In this document: positions 1-5,047 of the stretch, in pieces
Layout: every line of letters begins with the position of its first letter
Position numbering within the stretch: the first letter of the stretch is position 1
Source of the DNA: JBPCRW01 sp050996405
Lineage (GTDB): Bacteria; Acidobacteriota; Blastocatellia; Pyrinomonadales; Pyrinomonadaceae
Assembly: GCA_050996405.1 (NCBI GenBank)
Contig: JBPCRW010000068.1
Coordinates: 1 to 13,530, forward strand
Direction of reading: 5' to 3'
DNA length: 13,530 nt
Position numbers and translations under genes: made by a program
The notes under the pieces: model-generated
Database searches by the model: none
Told to the model about the DNA's origin: nothing
The model's input: the letters and a program-made list of their open reading frames with translations, nothing else

Positions 1-576
1 GATAAATTCCGCTGCCGCCGTTTTTCCCTGTGCGCGCAACTCGTCAGCAATTTGCTGTGCGCCGCGAGATTTTTCAAAAAATTCGCGTTTTGTTTCCGTT
101 GCGCGGCGTTCGGCTTCCGCCGTGCGAAAAGGATTGGCGACGATTGCGTCAATTAGTGCCGGAACGCGAATCAAACGCTGCTGGTTGAGCGAGATGAGTT
201 CGAGCAGATTTCCGTTTTTCGTCTTTCTGGCAAAACCGATAATTGCCGCGTCGGGCGTTTTTCGATTGGCGATAACGGCTTCGTGAATCTCCGGCGAAAC
301 GTTTTCCTGTTCGGCAAAATATGCCAGAATGCTCGGCGCAATCTCGCCGGATTCGACCAGAGCGCGAATTTCCTGCGCGTTTTGAACGGCAAGCGTCGCT
401 CCGGCGGTCGCGCTTAATTCCGCGTCCGCGCCTTTTGCCAGATTGACCAGAACTTCCAGTAAATCCGTCTGCGAAATCGGCAAAATTCCGCGCGCCGCCG
501 CTATTCTCGCCGGATACGGCGCAGTTCCTTCGACGACGGCTTTGACAACCGGATTGGTTGACGTTATATCATTCAT
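1..576 (-). CDS. Helical hypothetical protein, C-terminus cut by window edge
   Basis: An open frame of 192 codons runs from the ATG at 576 to the window edge without a stop, so the C-terminus is missing. The product begins MNDITSTNPVVKAVVEGTAP. It is rich in Ala, Glu and Leu, with successive short amphipathic helices such as TDLLEVLVNLAKGADAEL and EIRALVESGEIAPSILAYFA, which gives the look of a HEAT-like or DUF2336-like helical repeat protein. The last visible part (about residues 155-190) is highly charged and could be a helical linker. No catalytic motif, signal peptide or membrane segment is visible. It is transcribed divergently from the nucleotide-sugar dehydrogenase across a 210-bp AT-rich gap. 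No good Shine-Dalgarno precedes the ATG. Similar uncharacterised proteins occur in Acidobacteria as far as I recall. Function unknown; that it is a real gene is fairly sure from the long open frame and coherent protein composition. Confidence 0.7.
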   Translation of the reverse strand, partial: MNDITSTNPVVKAVVEGTAPYPARIAAARGILPISQTDLLEVLVNLAKGADAELSATAGATLAVQNAQEIRALVESGEIAPSILAYFAEQENVSPEIHEAVIANRKTPDAAIIGFARKTKNGNLLELISLNQQRLIRVPALIDAIVANPFRTAEAERRATETKREFFEKSRGAQQIADELRAQGKTAAAEFI

Positions 577-674
577 TTGGGAGTTTAACGCTTGATTTAT
601 GTTTAAGTGGTTTTTCAAATAAAAACTGTTATGATTGTAACAAAGAATCGGAGGTTTGACGTTGAATTTATTTT

Positions 675-704
675 TTGACAAGTGATATTGATTCAAATTA
701 TCTT
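675..704 (+). promoter_or_regulatory. Candidate sigma-70 promoter of the sugar-nucleotide operon
   Basis: A perfect TTGACA (675-680) is followed after 18 nt by TATCTT (699-704), which matches 4 of 6 bases of the -10 consensus. It lies in the 210-bp AT-rich gap (577-786) between two divergent genes and points towards the dehydrogenase at 787, giving a leader of roughly 75 nt. A second TATAAA at 751-756 has no convincing -35. Nothing else recognisable was seen in this gap. Confidence 0.4.
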
Positions 705-786
705 AAATTAAAACGGGCGGCTCTCTCGTTTTTCTGCAATTAAACTACTGTATAAAAATTTTCCATTTTCGTTATTTTATTAAAAA

Positions 787-2124
787 ATGATTAAAGAACA
801 GATAAAAAAACTTATTTCGGATAAAACTGCGCGCGTCGGTGTCGTCGGACTCGGCTACGTCGGGCTGCCGCTGATTGTCGAATTTGCTTTGAAAGGTTTC
901 CCGACCGTCGGTTTTGAAGTCGACCGGAAAAAAGTTGATGAATTAAACAAAGGAAATTCGCACATTGTTGACGTGCCTTCGGAAAACGTTCAGAAGATTC
1001 TGGACGCGAAAAAATTTGAAGCGACAACCGATTTTTCAAAACTCAAAGACTGCGACGTGATTATCATCTGCGTTCCCACGCCTTTGCGAAAAACCAAAGA
1101 CCCCGATATGTCATTTATTTTGTCGGCGGGCGACGAGATTAAAAAATACGCGCGGCGCGGGCAACTCGTGATTTTAGAATCGACGACCTATCCGGGAACA
1201 ACCGACGAAGTTTTACAGCCGATGATTGAACAAGCTGGATTAAAACTCGACGAAGATTTTCTGCTCGCTTTTTCGCCCGAACGGGTTGACCCGGGCAATC
1301 CGCAGTTTCAGACGCACAACATCACGAAAGTCGTCGGCGGAGTCGGCAAAGATTCGACCGAAGTCGCGGCGCAGCTTTACTCGGAAATTGTCGGCGATGT
1401 TCACGCCGTTTCGAGCGCGAGAGTCGCGGAAGCCTGCAAACTCTGGGAAAACACTTTCCGCGCCATCAATATCGGAATGGCGAACGAAATGGCAAAAGTC
1501 TGCAACGCTTTAAATATTGACACATGGGAAGTTGTTCGCGCGGCGGCGACGAAACCGTTCGGTTTTATGCCGTTTTATCCGGGACCCGGAATCGGCGGAC
1601 ACTGCATCCCGCTCGACCCGCATTATTTAAGCTGGAAAGCGCGGCAGCACGGTTTCGATTCTCAATTTATTACTTTGGCGGAACAGATAAATTCCTCGAT
1701 GCCAAAATATGTCGCAGGTTTAGTGCGCGACGCTCTGAACGACAACGAAAAATCTGTCAAGGGCGCGAAAGTTTTAATTTTAGGCGTGGCGTATAAAAAA
1801 GATATTGACGATATGCGCGAATCGCCCGCGCTGTCGGTGATTGACCTTTTGCGCTCGCGCGGCGCGGAAGTCGTCTATCACGATGCGTTTGTGCCGGAAG
1901 TGACGTTCGACCACGCTTATACCATCGGCGCGGGCGACCCGCTTTATAATCAGGAATTGACCGACGATTTACTGAAATCCGCCGACTGCGCCGTCATCTG
2001 CACCGAACATTCAAGCGTTGATTACAACCGCGTTTGCGAATTGTCGAAAGTCATCGTTGACACGCGCAACGCTCTGGACGAAAAAACGCGCAACGGAAGC
2101 AAAGCGAAAATCGTTCGTTTATAG
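787..2124 (+). CDS. wbpA: UDP-N-acetylglucosamine 6-dehydrogenase (WbpA-like nucleotide sugar dehydrogenase)
   Basis: This is a member of the UDP-glucose/GDP-mannose dehydrogenase superfamily, which performs a two-step NAD-dependent oxidation of the sugar C6 alcohol to a uronic acid in the cytoplasm. The 445-residue length is normal. The N-terminal Rossmann motif GLGYVG lies at residues 21-26, ESTTYPGTT at 131-139 and the central signature SPERVDPGN at 163-171. The catalytic Cys273 is in GIGGHCIP, and a C-terminal UDP-binding domain follows, with the AYKKDIDDMRESP stretch around 335-348. The ERxDPGN form matches WbpA-type UDP-GlcNAc dehydrogenases better than WecC (ERVLPG), so UDP-GlcNAc is the likelier substrate; UDP-ManNAc remains possible. 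It is the first gene of a plus-strand operon, 8 nt ahead of the acetyltransferase, and shares a pathway theme with wecB downstream. No clear ribosome binding site precedes the ATG. Confidence 0.93.
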   Translation: MIKEQIKKLISDKTARVGVVGLGYVGLPLIVEFALKGFPTVGFEVDRKKVDELNKGNSHIVDVPSENVQKILDAKKFEATTDFSKLKDCDVIIICVPTPLRKTKDPDMSFILSAGDEIKKYARRGQLVILESTTYPGTTDEVLQPMIEQAGLKLDEDFLLAFSPERVDPGNPQFQTHNITKVVGGVGKDSTEVAAQLYSEIVGDVHAVSSARVAEACKLWENTFRAINIGMANEMAKVCNALNIDTWEVVRAAATKPFGFMPFYPGPGIGGHCIPLDPHYLSWKARQHGFDSQFITLAEQINSSMPKYVAGLVRDALNDNEKSVKGAKVLILGVAYKKDIDDMRESPALSVIDLLRSRGAEVVYHDAFVPEVTFDHAYTIGAGDPLYNQELTDDLLKSADCAVICTEHSSVDYNRVCELSKVIVDTRNALDEKTRNGSKAKIVRL

Positions 2125-2132
2125 TTCGGAAA

Positions 2133-2600
2133 ATGTTCGCGTTCAGAAATTTAACGCCGGAGGATTTTCCGCTGATGCTCGAATGGCTGGCGAAACCGCA
2201 CGTTAAAAAGTGGTGGAACGACGGCGACGATACGCTCGAAAAAATCGCGCGGCATTACGGAAAATCGGACGGCACGGCGAGGTTTATATTGTCTGATGAC
2301 GAAAGGCGTGTCGGTTATTTTCAGTATTATTTCGCGGGCGATGGTTCAATCGGAATTGACCAGTTTATCGGCGAGGAAGATTACGTCGGTCGCGGTGTCG
2401 GCACGAAAACGATTAAGATGTTTGTTGATTTGATTGCAAACAAACATCTTCCGGCTCGAATAATTCTCGACCCGTCGCCGGAAAATAAAAGGGCAATCAG
2501 ATGTTACGAAAAAGTCGGCTTCAAACATTTTGAAAACGCGCAAAATTCAAACGGCGATTCGGCTTATATGATGCGGCTTGAAATTTCGCCGCATAAGTAA
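2133..2600 (+). CDS. GNAT acetyltransferase, AAC(6')-like
   Basis: A 155-residue single-domain GNAT enzyme transferring acetyl from acetyl-CoA to an amine. The order of motifs follows the aminoglycoside 6'-acetyltransferase/RimL-like branch: an N-terminal FRNLTPEDFPLMLEWLAKP stretch, a WW pair near residues 27-28, GIDQFIG in the middle, the acetyl-CoA loop GRGVGTK near 89-95, then DPSPENKRAIRCYEKVGF near 110-127, which is very close to the C-terminal signature of AAC(6')-Ib. It starts 8 nt after the dehydrogenase stop and originally lay directly in front of wecB, as the wecB remnant at 2604 shows. In this operon an amino-sugar N-acetylation role in polysaccharide precursor synthesis is plausible. 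Aminoglycoside or siderophore acetylation cannot be excluded. The family call is secure; the substrate is not. Confidence 0.88.
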   Translation: MFAFRNLTPEDFPLMLEWLAKPHVKKWWNDGDDTLEKIARHYGKSDGTARFILSDDERRVGYFQYYFAGDGSIGIDQFIGEEDYVGRGVGTKTIKMFVDLIANKHLPARIILDPSPENKRAIRCYEKVGFKHFENAQNSNGDSAYMMRLEISPHK

Positions 2601-2602
2601 TC

Positions 2603-2653
2603 AATGTTAAAAATTTTAAACATCGTCGGAGCGCGCCCGAATTTTATGAAAAT
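2603..2653 (+). repeat. 51-bp direct repeat, copy 1 (wecB 5' end)
   Basis: Direct repeat of 3315-3365, differing at one position only: T at 2616 versus C at 3328. This is a silent TTA/CTA leucine difference. The two copies are 712 bp apart and exactly bracket the PIN toxin-antitoxin module. Homology stops at 2654 on the right and at 2602 on the left. Confidence 0.95.
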
Positions 2654-2681
2654 AATGAAAAATCGGTTAAAATTTTATTGA
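2604..2681 (+). pseudogene. Orphaned 5' fragment of wecB (25-codon ORF)
   Basis: Three nt after the acetyltransferase stop, a second copy of the start of wecB appears: MLKILNIVGARPNFMKI, the same first 17 residues as the intact gene at 3316. The frame then leaves homology and adds MKNRLKFY before TGA at 2679-2681. It marks the ancestral position of wecB before the toxin-antitoxin module was inserted. Its stop overlaps the putative Shine-Dalgarno of the antitoxin, so if translated it could act as a short leader peptide. Confidence 0.85.
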
Positions 2682-2686
2682 GGCGG
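2668..2686 (+). promoter_or_regulatory. Palindrome and ribosome binding site ahead of the antitoxin
   Basis: A perfect 10-bp AT palindrome, TAAAATTTTA (2668-2677), lies just ahead of a purine-rich GAGGCGG (2680-2686) placed 5 nt before the antitoxin ATG at 2692. The palindrome could be a small operator or part of a -10 region, and GAGGCGG a Shine-Dalgarno. The regulatory role is inferred from position only. Confidence 0.35.
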
Positions 2687-2691
2687 AAATT

Positions 2692-2919
2692 ATGCAAACC
2701 AATGAAGTTGGATTGAGCAATCTTCAAAAGGAACTGCTGAAACTTTACACGAATAATGTTTCGGACGATACTTTGCTGGAAATTAAACAGCTTCTTGCAA
2801 ACTACTTTGCGGACAAAGCAGCTTCCGCGATGGATAAATTTTGGGATGATAACAATTTGACCGAGCGAGATATGATTGAATGGACAAATGAACACAACCG
2901 CTCCAAAGCTCGTCATTGA
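2692..2919 (+). CDS. Antitoxin of a PIN-domain toxin-antitoxin pair
   Basis: A small, charged 75-residue protein starting MQTNEVGLSNLQKELLKLYT. It has the pattern of the small antitoxins paired with TIGR00305-type PIN toxins: an N-terminal helical QKELLKLYTNNVSDDTLLEIKQLLANYFADKA segment and a C-terminal tail with MDKFWDDNNLTERDMIEW and a basic end. This type is common in Bacteroidota, cyanobacteria and acidobacteria. It would bind and inhibit the toxin encoded immediately downstream and probably repress its own promoter. A GAGGCGG ribosome binding site precedes the ATG. Its 3' end overlaps the toxin gene by 32 nt if the toxin starts at 2888. The region is visibly more AT-rich than the flanking dehydrogenase and epimerase genes, consistent with acquisition. 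The family call rests on remembered sequence pattern and the partner. Confidence 0.82.
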   Translation: MQTNEVGLSNLQKELLKLYTNNVSDDTLLEIKQLLANYFADKAASAMDKFWDDNNLTERDMIEWTNEHNRSKARH

Positions 2920-3322
2920 CACAAACATTTTTATCGCGGCAATCAGCAGAAAATCTCAGTTTCGCTGGATATTCGACTGCCTCATTCAAGGAAAAATGAT
3001 TCTGTGCGTTTCAAACGAAATTTTGTTTGAATACAGGGAAATTCTAGCTGAGAAAACTAACAAAGAAATAGCTGAAAATATCATTGAATTTCTCAGCATT
3101 TCACCTTTTGTCGAGAAAACCGAAATATATTTTAACTTTCGGTTAATTCCTGATGAAGATGACAATAAATTTGCCGATTGCGCGGTTTCCTCAAACGCCG
3201 CCTGCCTCGTATCTAACGACAAACATTTTCAAATCTTAAAGAATGTCGAATTTCCCAAAATTATTGTTTTGAAATTGTCGGAGTTTGAAGAAAAATATAA
3301 ACAAGCATTAACCGAATGTTAA
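2888..3322 (+). CDS. PIN-domain toxin (putative ribonuclease, TIGR00305 type)
   Basis: A 144-residue PIN-domain protein, expected to be a Mg-dependent endoribonuclease whose free form would halt growth. With the ATG at 2888 as start, the acidic active-site residues fall as expected: D11 in KLVIDTN, E44 in SNEILFEY, D92 and D97 in DEDDNKFADCA, and D111 in SNDKHF. FRWIFDCL after ISRKS is typical of the family annotated as putative toxin component, PIN family. An in-frame TTG at 2876 would add four residues, but the ATG gives the usual family start. Its last 7 nt (TG TTAA region, 3316-3322) overlap the wecB start codon, so toxin and wecB may be translationally coupled. It forms an inserted module with the antitoxin upstream. 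Confidence 0.9.
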   Translation: MNTTAPKLVIDTNIFIAAISRKSQFRWIFDCLIQGKMILCVSNEILFEYREILAEKTNKEIAENIIEFLSISPFVEKTEIYFNFRLIPDEDDNKFADCAVSSNAACLVSNDKHFQILKNVEFPKIIVLKLSEFEEKYKQALTEC

Positions 3323-3365
3323 AAATTCTAAACATCGTCGGAGCGCGCCCGAATTTTATGAAAAT
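3315..3365 (+). repeat. 51-bp direct repeat, copy 2 (start of intact wecB)
   Basis: Second copy of the repeat at 2603-2653, with a single silent difference at 3328. It comprises one base before the ATG plus codons 1-16 and two bases of codon 17 of the functional epimerase gene. The toxin stop codon (3320-3322) lies inside this copy, so the insert ends within wecB sequence. Confidence 0.95.
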
Positions 3366-4416
3366 CGCGCCAATCGCGCGCGAGATGAAGCGGCGGGAAA
3401 GCGATTTTCTGCCGCTGGTTGTTCATACCGGACAGCATTACGACGCGGCGATGTCGGATAGTTTTTTTCGTGATTTGGGAATTCCAAAGCCGGATTATCA
3501 TCTCGAAGTCGGTTCGGCATCGCACACGGTTCAAACCGCGAAAATTATGACGGCGTTTGAGCCGGTCGTTTTACAGGAAAAACCGGATTGGGTCGTCGTC
3601 GTCGGCGACGTTAATTCGACGATTGCGTGCGCTTTGGTCTGTGCAAAATTGGGTGTAAAAGTCGCGCACGTCGAAGCCGGATTGCGCTCGCGCGACCGCA
3701 CAATGCCCGAAGAAATCAATCGAATTTTAACCGACCAGATTTCCGATTTGCTGCTCACGCCTTCGCGGGACGGCGACGAAAATCTTTTAAGAGAAGGTAT
3801 TTCGGCAGATAAAATAAAATTTGTGGGCAACGTGATGATCGATTCGCTGTTTTACAATCTGGAAAAAGCTAAACAATTGAAAGCGCGTGAAAACTTGAAT
3901 TTAACCGATAAAGATTACGCCGTTTTAACGCTTCATCGTCCATCAAACGTTGACGAGCGCGAAACTTTTTCCGGCTTGCTCGAAGCCTTGATTTCAATTT
4001 CGGAAAGACTCCCGATAATTTTTCCGGCGCATCCGCGAACGCTTGGAAACATTGAAAAATTTGGCTTTGCCGAACGAATTGCGAATTCAAATATCCGCTT
4101 GATTGAGCCGCTCGGCTATCTCGATTTTATGAATCTTTACAGTGCGGCGAAAATGGTTTTGACCGATTCGGGCGGGCTTCAGGAAGAAACGACCGCGCTC
4201 GGAATTCCCTGCTTAACTTTGCGCGAAAACACCGAACGCCCGATTACGATTTCGCACGGCACAAACCATTTAGTCGGCGTGGAAAAGGAAAAAATCAAGC
4301 AAGCTGCATTTGAAATTTTGAGTAAAAATCCGAATTCAGCCGACAAAAAAATTCCGCCGCTGTGGGACGGAAAAACAGCGGAACGTATTTGCGATGCGCT
4401 CTTAATGAAAAATTGA
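3316..4416 (+). CDS. wecB: UDP-N-acetylglucosamine 2-epimerase, non-hydrolysing
   Basis: Interconverts UDP-GlcNAc and UDP-ManNAc (or the corresponding uronic acid sugars) in the cytoplasm. The 366-residue GT-B-fold protein carries the usual landmarks: GARPNFMK at 9-16, HTGQHYD at 37-43, GDVNST at 97-102 (Asp98), HVEAGLRS at 118-125 (Glu120), PEEINR at 131-136, GNVMIDSL near 171-178, LTLHRPSN at 204-211 (His207), SDSGGLQEE at 283-291 and LRENTERP at 302-309. The length is close to that of bacterial WecB/MnaA enzymes. The ATG at 3316 lies inside the end of the toxin gene. The original start region, now orphaned, is at 2604. With the upstream dehydrogenase the product would feed UDP-ManNAc- or GlcNAc-uronate-type sugars into a surface polysaccharide. 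It could alternatively use UDP-GlcNAcA-type substrates, as WbpI does. Confidence 0.95.
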   Translation: MLKILNIVGARPNFMKIAPIAREMKRRESDFLPLVVHTGQHYDAAMSDSFFRDLGIPKPDYHLEVGSASHTVQTAKIMTAFEPVVLQEKPDWVVVVGDVNSTIACALVCAKLGVKVAHVEAGLRSRDRTMPEEINRILTDQISDLLLTPSRDGDENLLREGISADKIKFVGNVMIDSLFYNLEKAKQLKARENLNLTDKDYAVLTLHRPSNVDERETFSGLLEALISISERLPIIFPAHPRTLGNIEKFGFAERIANSNIRLIEPLGYLDFMNLYSAAKMVLTDSGGLQEETTALGIPCLTLRENTERPITISHGTNHLVGVEKEKIKQAAFEILSKNPNSADKKIPPLWDGKTAERICDALLMKN

Positions 4417-4466
4417 AAATGGAAAATGAAAATGAAAATATCCTCATTTTCCATTTTCAATTTTTC
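4407..4466 (+). terminator. Perfect 23-bp inverted repeat between convergent genes
   Basis: Arms at 4407-4429 and 4444-4466 are exact reverse complements, separated by a 14-nt loop (4430-4443). The arms are A/T-rich, and the 3' arm ends TTTTTC, so the structure could terminate transcription in both directions between wecB (plus) and the rhodanese gene (minus). The left arm contains the last codons and the stop of wecB. It may equally be a dispersed repeat element that captured the end of the gene. Confidence 0.7.
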
Positions 4467-4474
4467 GTTTCCAG

Positions 4475-4951
4475 TTATTTGTCGCCTGATTTCATCGGAT
4501 AACCGGCATCTTTCCAAGCCTTTGTTCCGCCCAGCAGAGCGTAGGCGTTTCCGATTCCTTTTTCTTTTAATTTCAGCACCAGACCGGCACTTGTATGTTC
4601 CTCCGGTCAGGAACAATAGACGATAATTTTCTTGTTCGTCGGAATCGTTTTGTAGTTTGCTTCAAAATCTCCGAGCGGGACGTTGATTGCGCCTTTGATG
4701 TGTTCGACTTTGTATGAATCCGCCGGGCGCGCGTCAACGATAATCGCTCTGCCCGCGTCGTAATCGGCTTTCGCGTCCGCTAAAGTAATGCGCGGCGCGC
4801 CGTCATCAGGTGTCTGCGTTTGAACCGTCGAATTTGTCGCCGCAGCGACCGTATTTTTTGTCGTATTCATATTGTTAATTTTGGTTTTGCCGCATTGAAA
4901 CATTGTTAAACCGAATGTCAATGCGACTGCTATTGATAAAATAAACTGCAT
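4475..4951 (-). CDS. Secreted rhodanese-like protein with in-frame TGA, candidate selenoprotein
   Basis: Translation from the ATG at 4951 gives a hydrophobic leader (about residues 3-19) with Cys20, possibly a lipoprotein or periplasmic export signal although the lipobox is poor. A Thr/Asn-rich linker and then a rhodanese domain follow: ITLADAKADYD, VDARP at 72-76 and HIKGAINVP at 84-92. The active-site region reads VYCS, then TGA (4607-4609) as codon 115, then PEEHTSAGL. The same frame continues 43 codons through ALLGGTKAW and GYPM, the normal rhodanese C-terminus, to TAA at 4475-4477. Relatives have YCSCPxEHTSA here, so TGA replaces a Cys codon. Selenocysteine is the attractive reading; a nonsense mutation or sequencing error is the alternative. 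A strong GGAGG (4957-4961) precedes the ATG. It is convergent with wecB. Stopping at TGA would leave 114 residues and no domain end. Confidence 0.8.
4575..4609 (-). promoter_or_regulatory. Candidate bacterial SECIS hairpin after the rhodanese TGA
   Basis: On the minus strand, 21 nt after the TGA (4609-4607), lies a 5-nt loop GGTCT (4585-4581). It is closed by a six-pair stem AGTGCC (4591-4586) with GGTGCT (4580-4575), including two G-U pairs. A short apical loop with G in its first positions, placed roughly 16-37 nt after UGA, is the accepted bSECIS layout. A competing six-pair stem, GACCGG/CCGGTC, begins in the TGA itself. Whether SelB recognises either is unknown. Confidence 0.4.
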
Positions 4952-4974
4952 TTTTTCCTCCGTAATTTGTGGAA

Positions 4975-5045
4975 TAACCGATAGCGGTTAAAACTTTTGA
5001 ACTCTCTAATTTCGATTGACTGCTAATTATCAATTATCAATTATC
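4975..5045 (-). repeat. Small hairpin and heptamer repeat in the rhodanese-purF gap
   Basis: The gap 4952-5047 holds the GGAGG ribosome binding site of the rhodanese gene (4957-4961), a six-pair hairpin TAACCG/CGGTTA with a 4-nt loop (4975-4990), and three exact tandem copies of AATTATC (5025-5031, 5032-5038, 5039-5045) directly abutting the purF stop codon. The heptamer array is a simple AT repeat of a kind often seen at gene ends. No convincing promoter was found. The hairpin could affect translation of the rhodanese gene, but this is only positional. Confidence 0.55.
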
Positions 5046-5047
5046 AA

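Noticed and set aside
751..756. TATAAA as the main promoter of the dehydrogenase gene
   Set aside because: No acceptable -35 element lies at the right distance; the TTGACA at 675-680 with TATCTT is a better candidate.
2876..2887. TTG start adding four residues to the PIN toxin
   Set aside because: The ATG at 2888 gives the usual family start shortly before KLVIDTN; the TTG has no ribosome binding site.
2603..3365. Insertion sequence or transposon
   Set aside because: No transposase or integrase and no terminal inverted repeats; the only cargo is the toxin-antitoxin pair.
4607..4609. Frameshift as the explanation of the split rhodanese
   Set aside because: N- and C-terminal halves are in the same frame, so only a TGA codon separates them; a nonsense mutation or base-call error remains possible, a frameshift does not.
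4179..4616. Minus-strand frame of 145 codons covering the region after the rhodanese TGA and the end of wecB
   Set aside because: It is in a different frame from the rhodanese, antisense to wecB, crosses the inverted repeat and has no recognisable motif; the readthrough frame instead gives a coherent rhodanese C-terminus.
5025..5045. CRISPR-like array
   Set aside because: The three units are contiguous heptamers without spacers; no CRISPR array or cas gene is present in the window.
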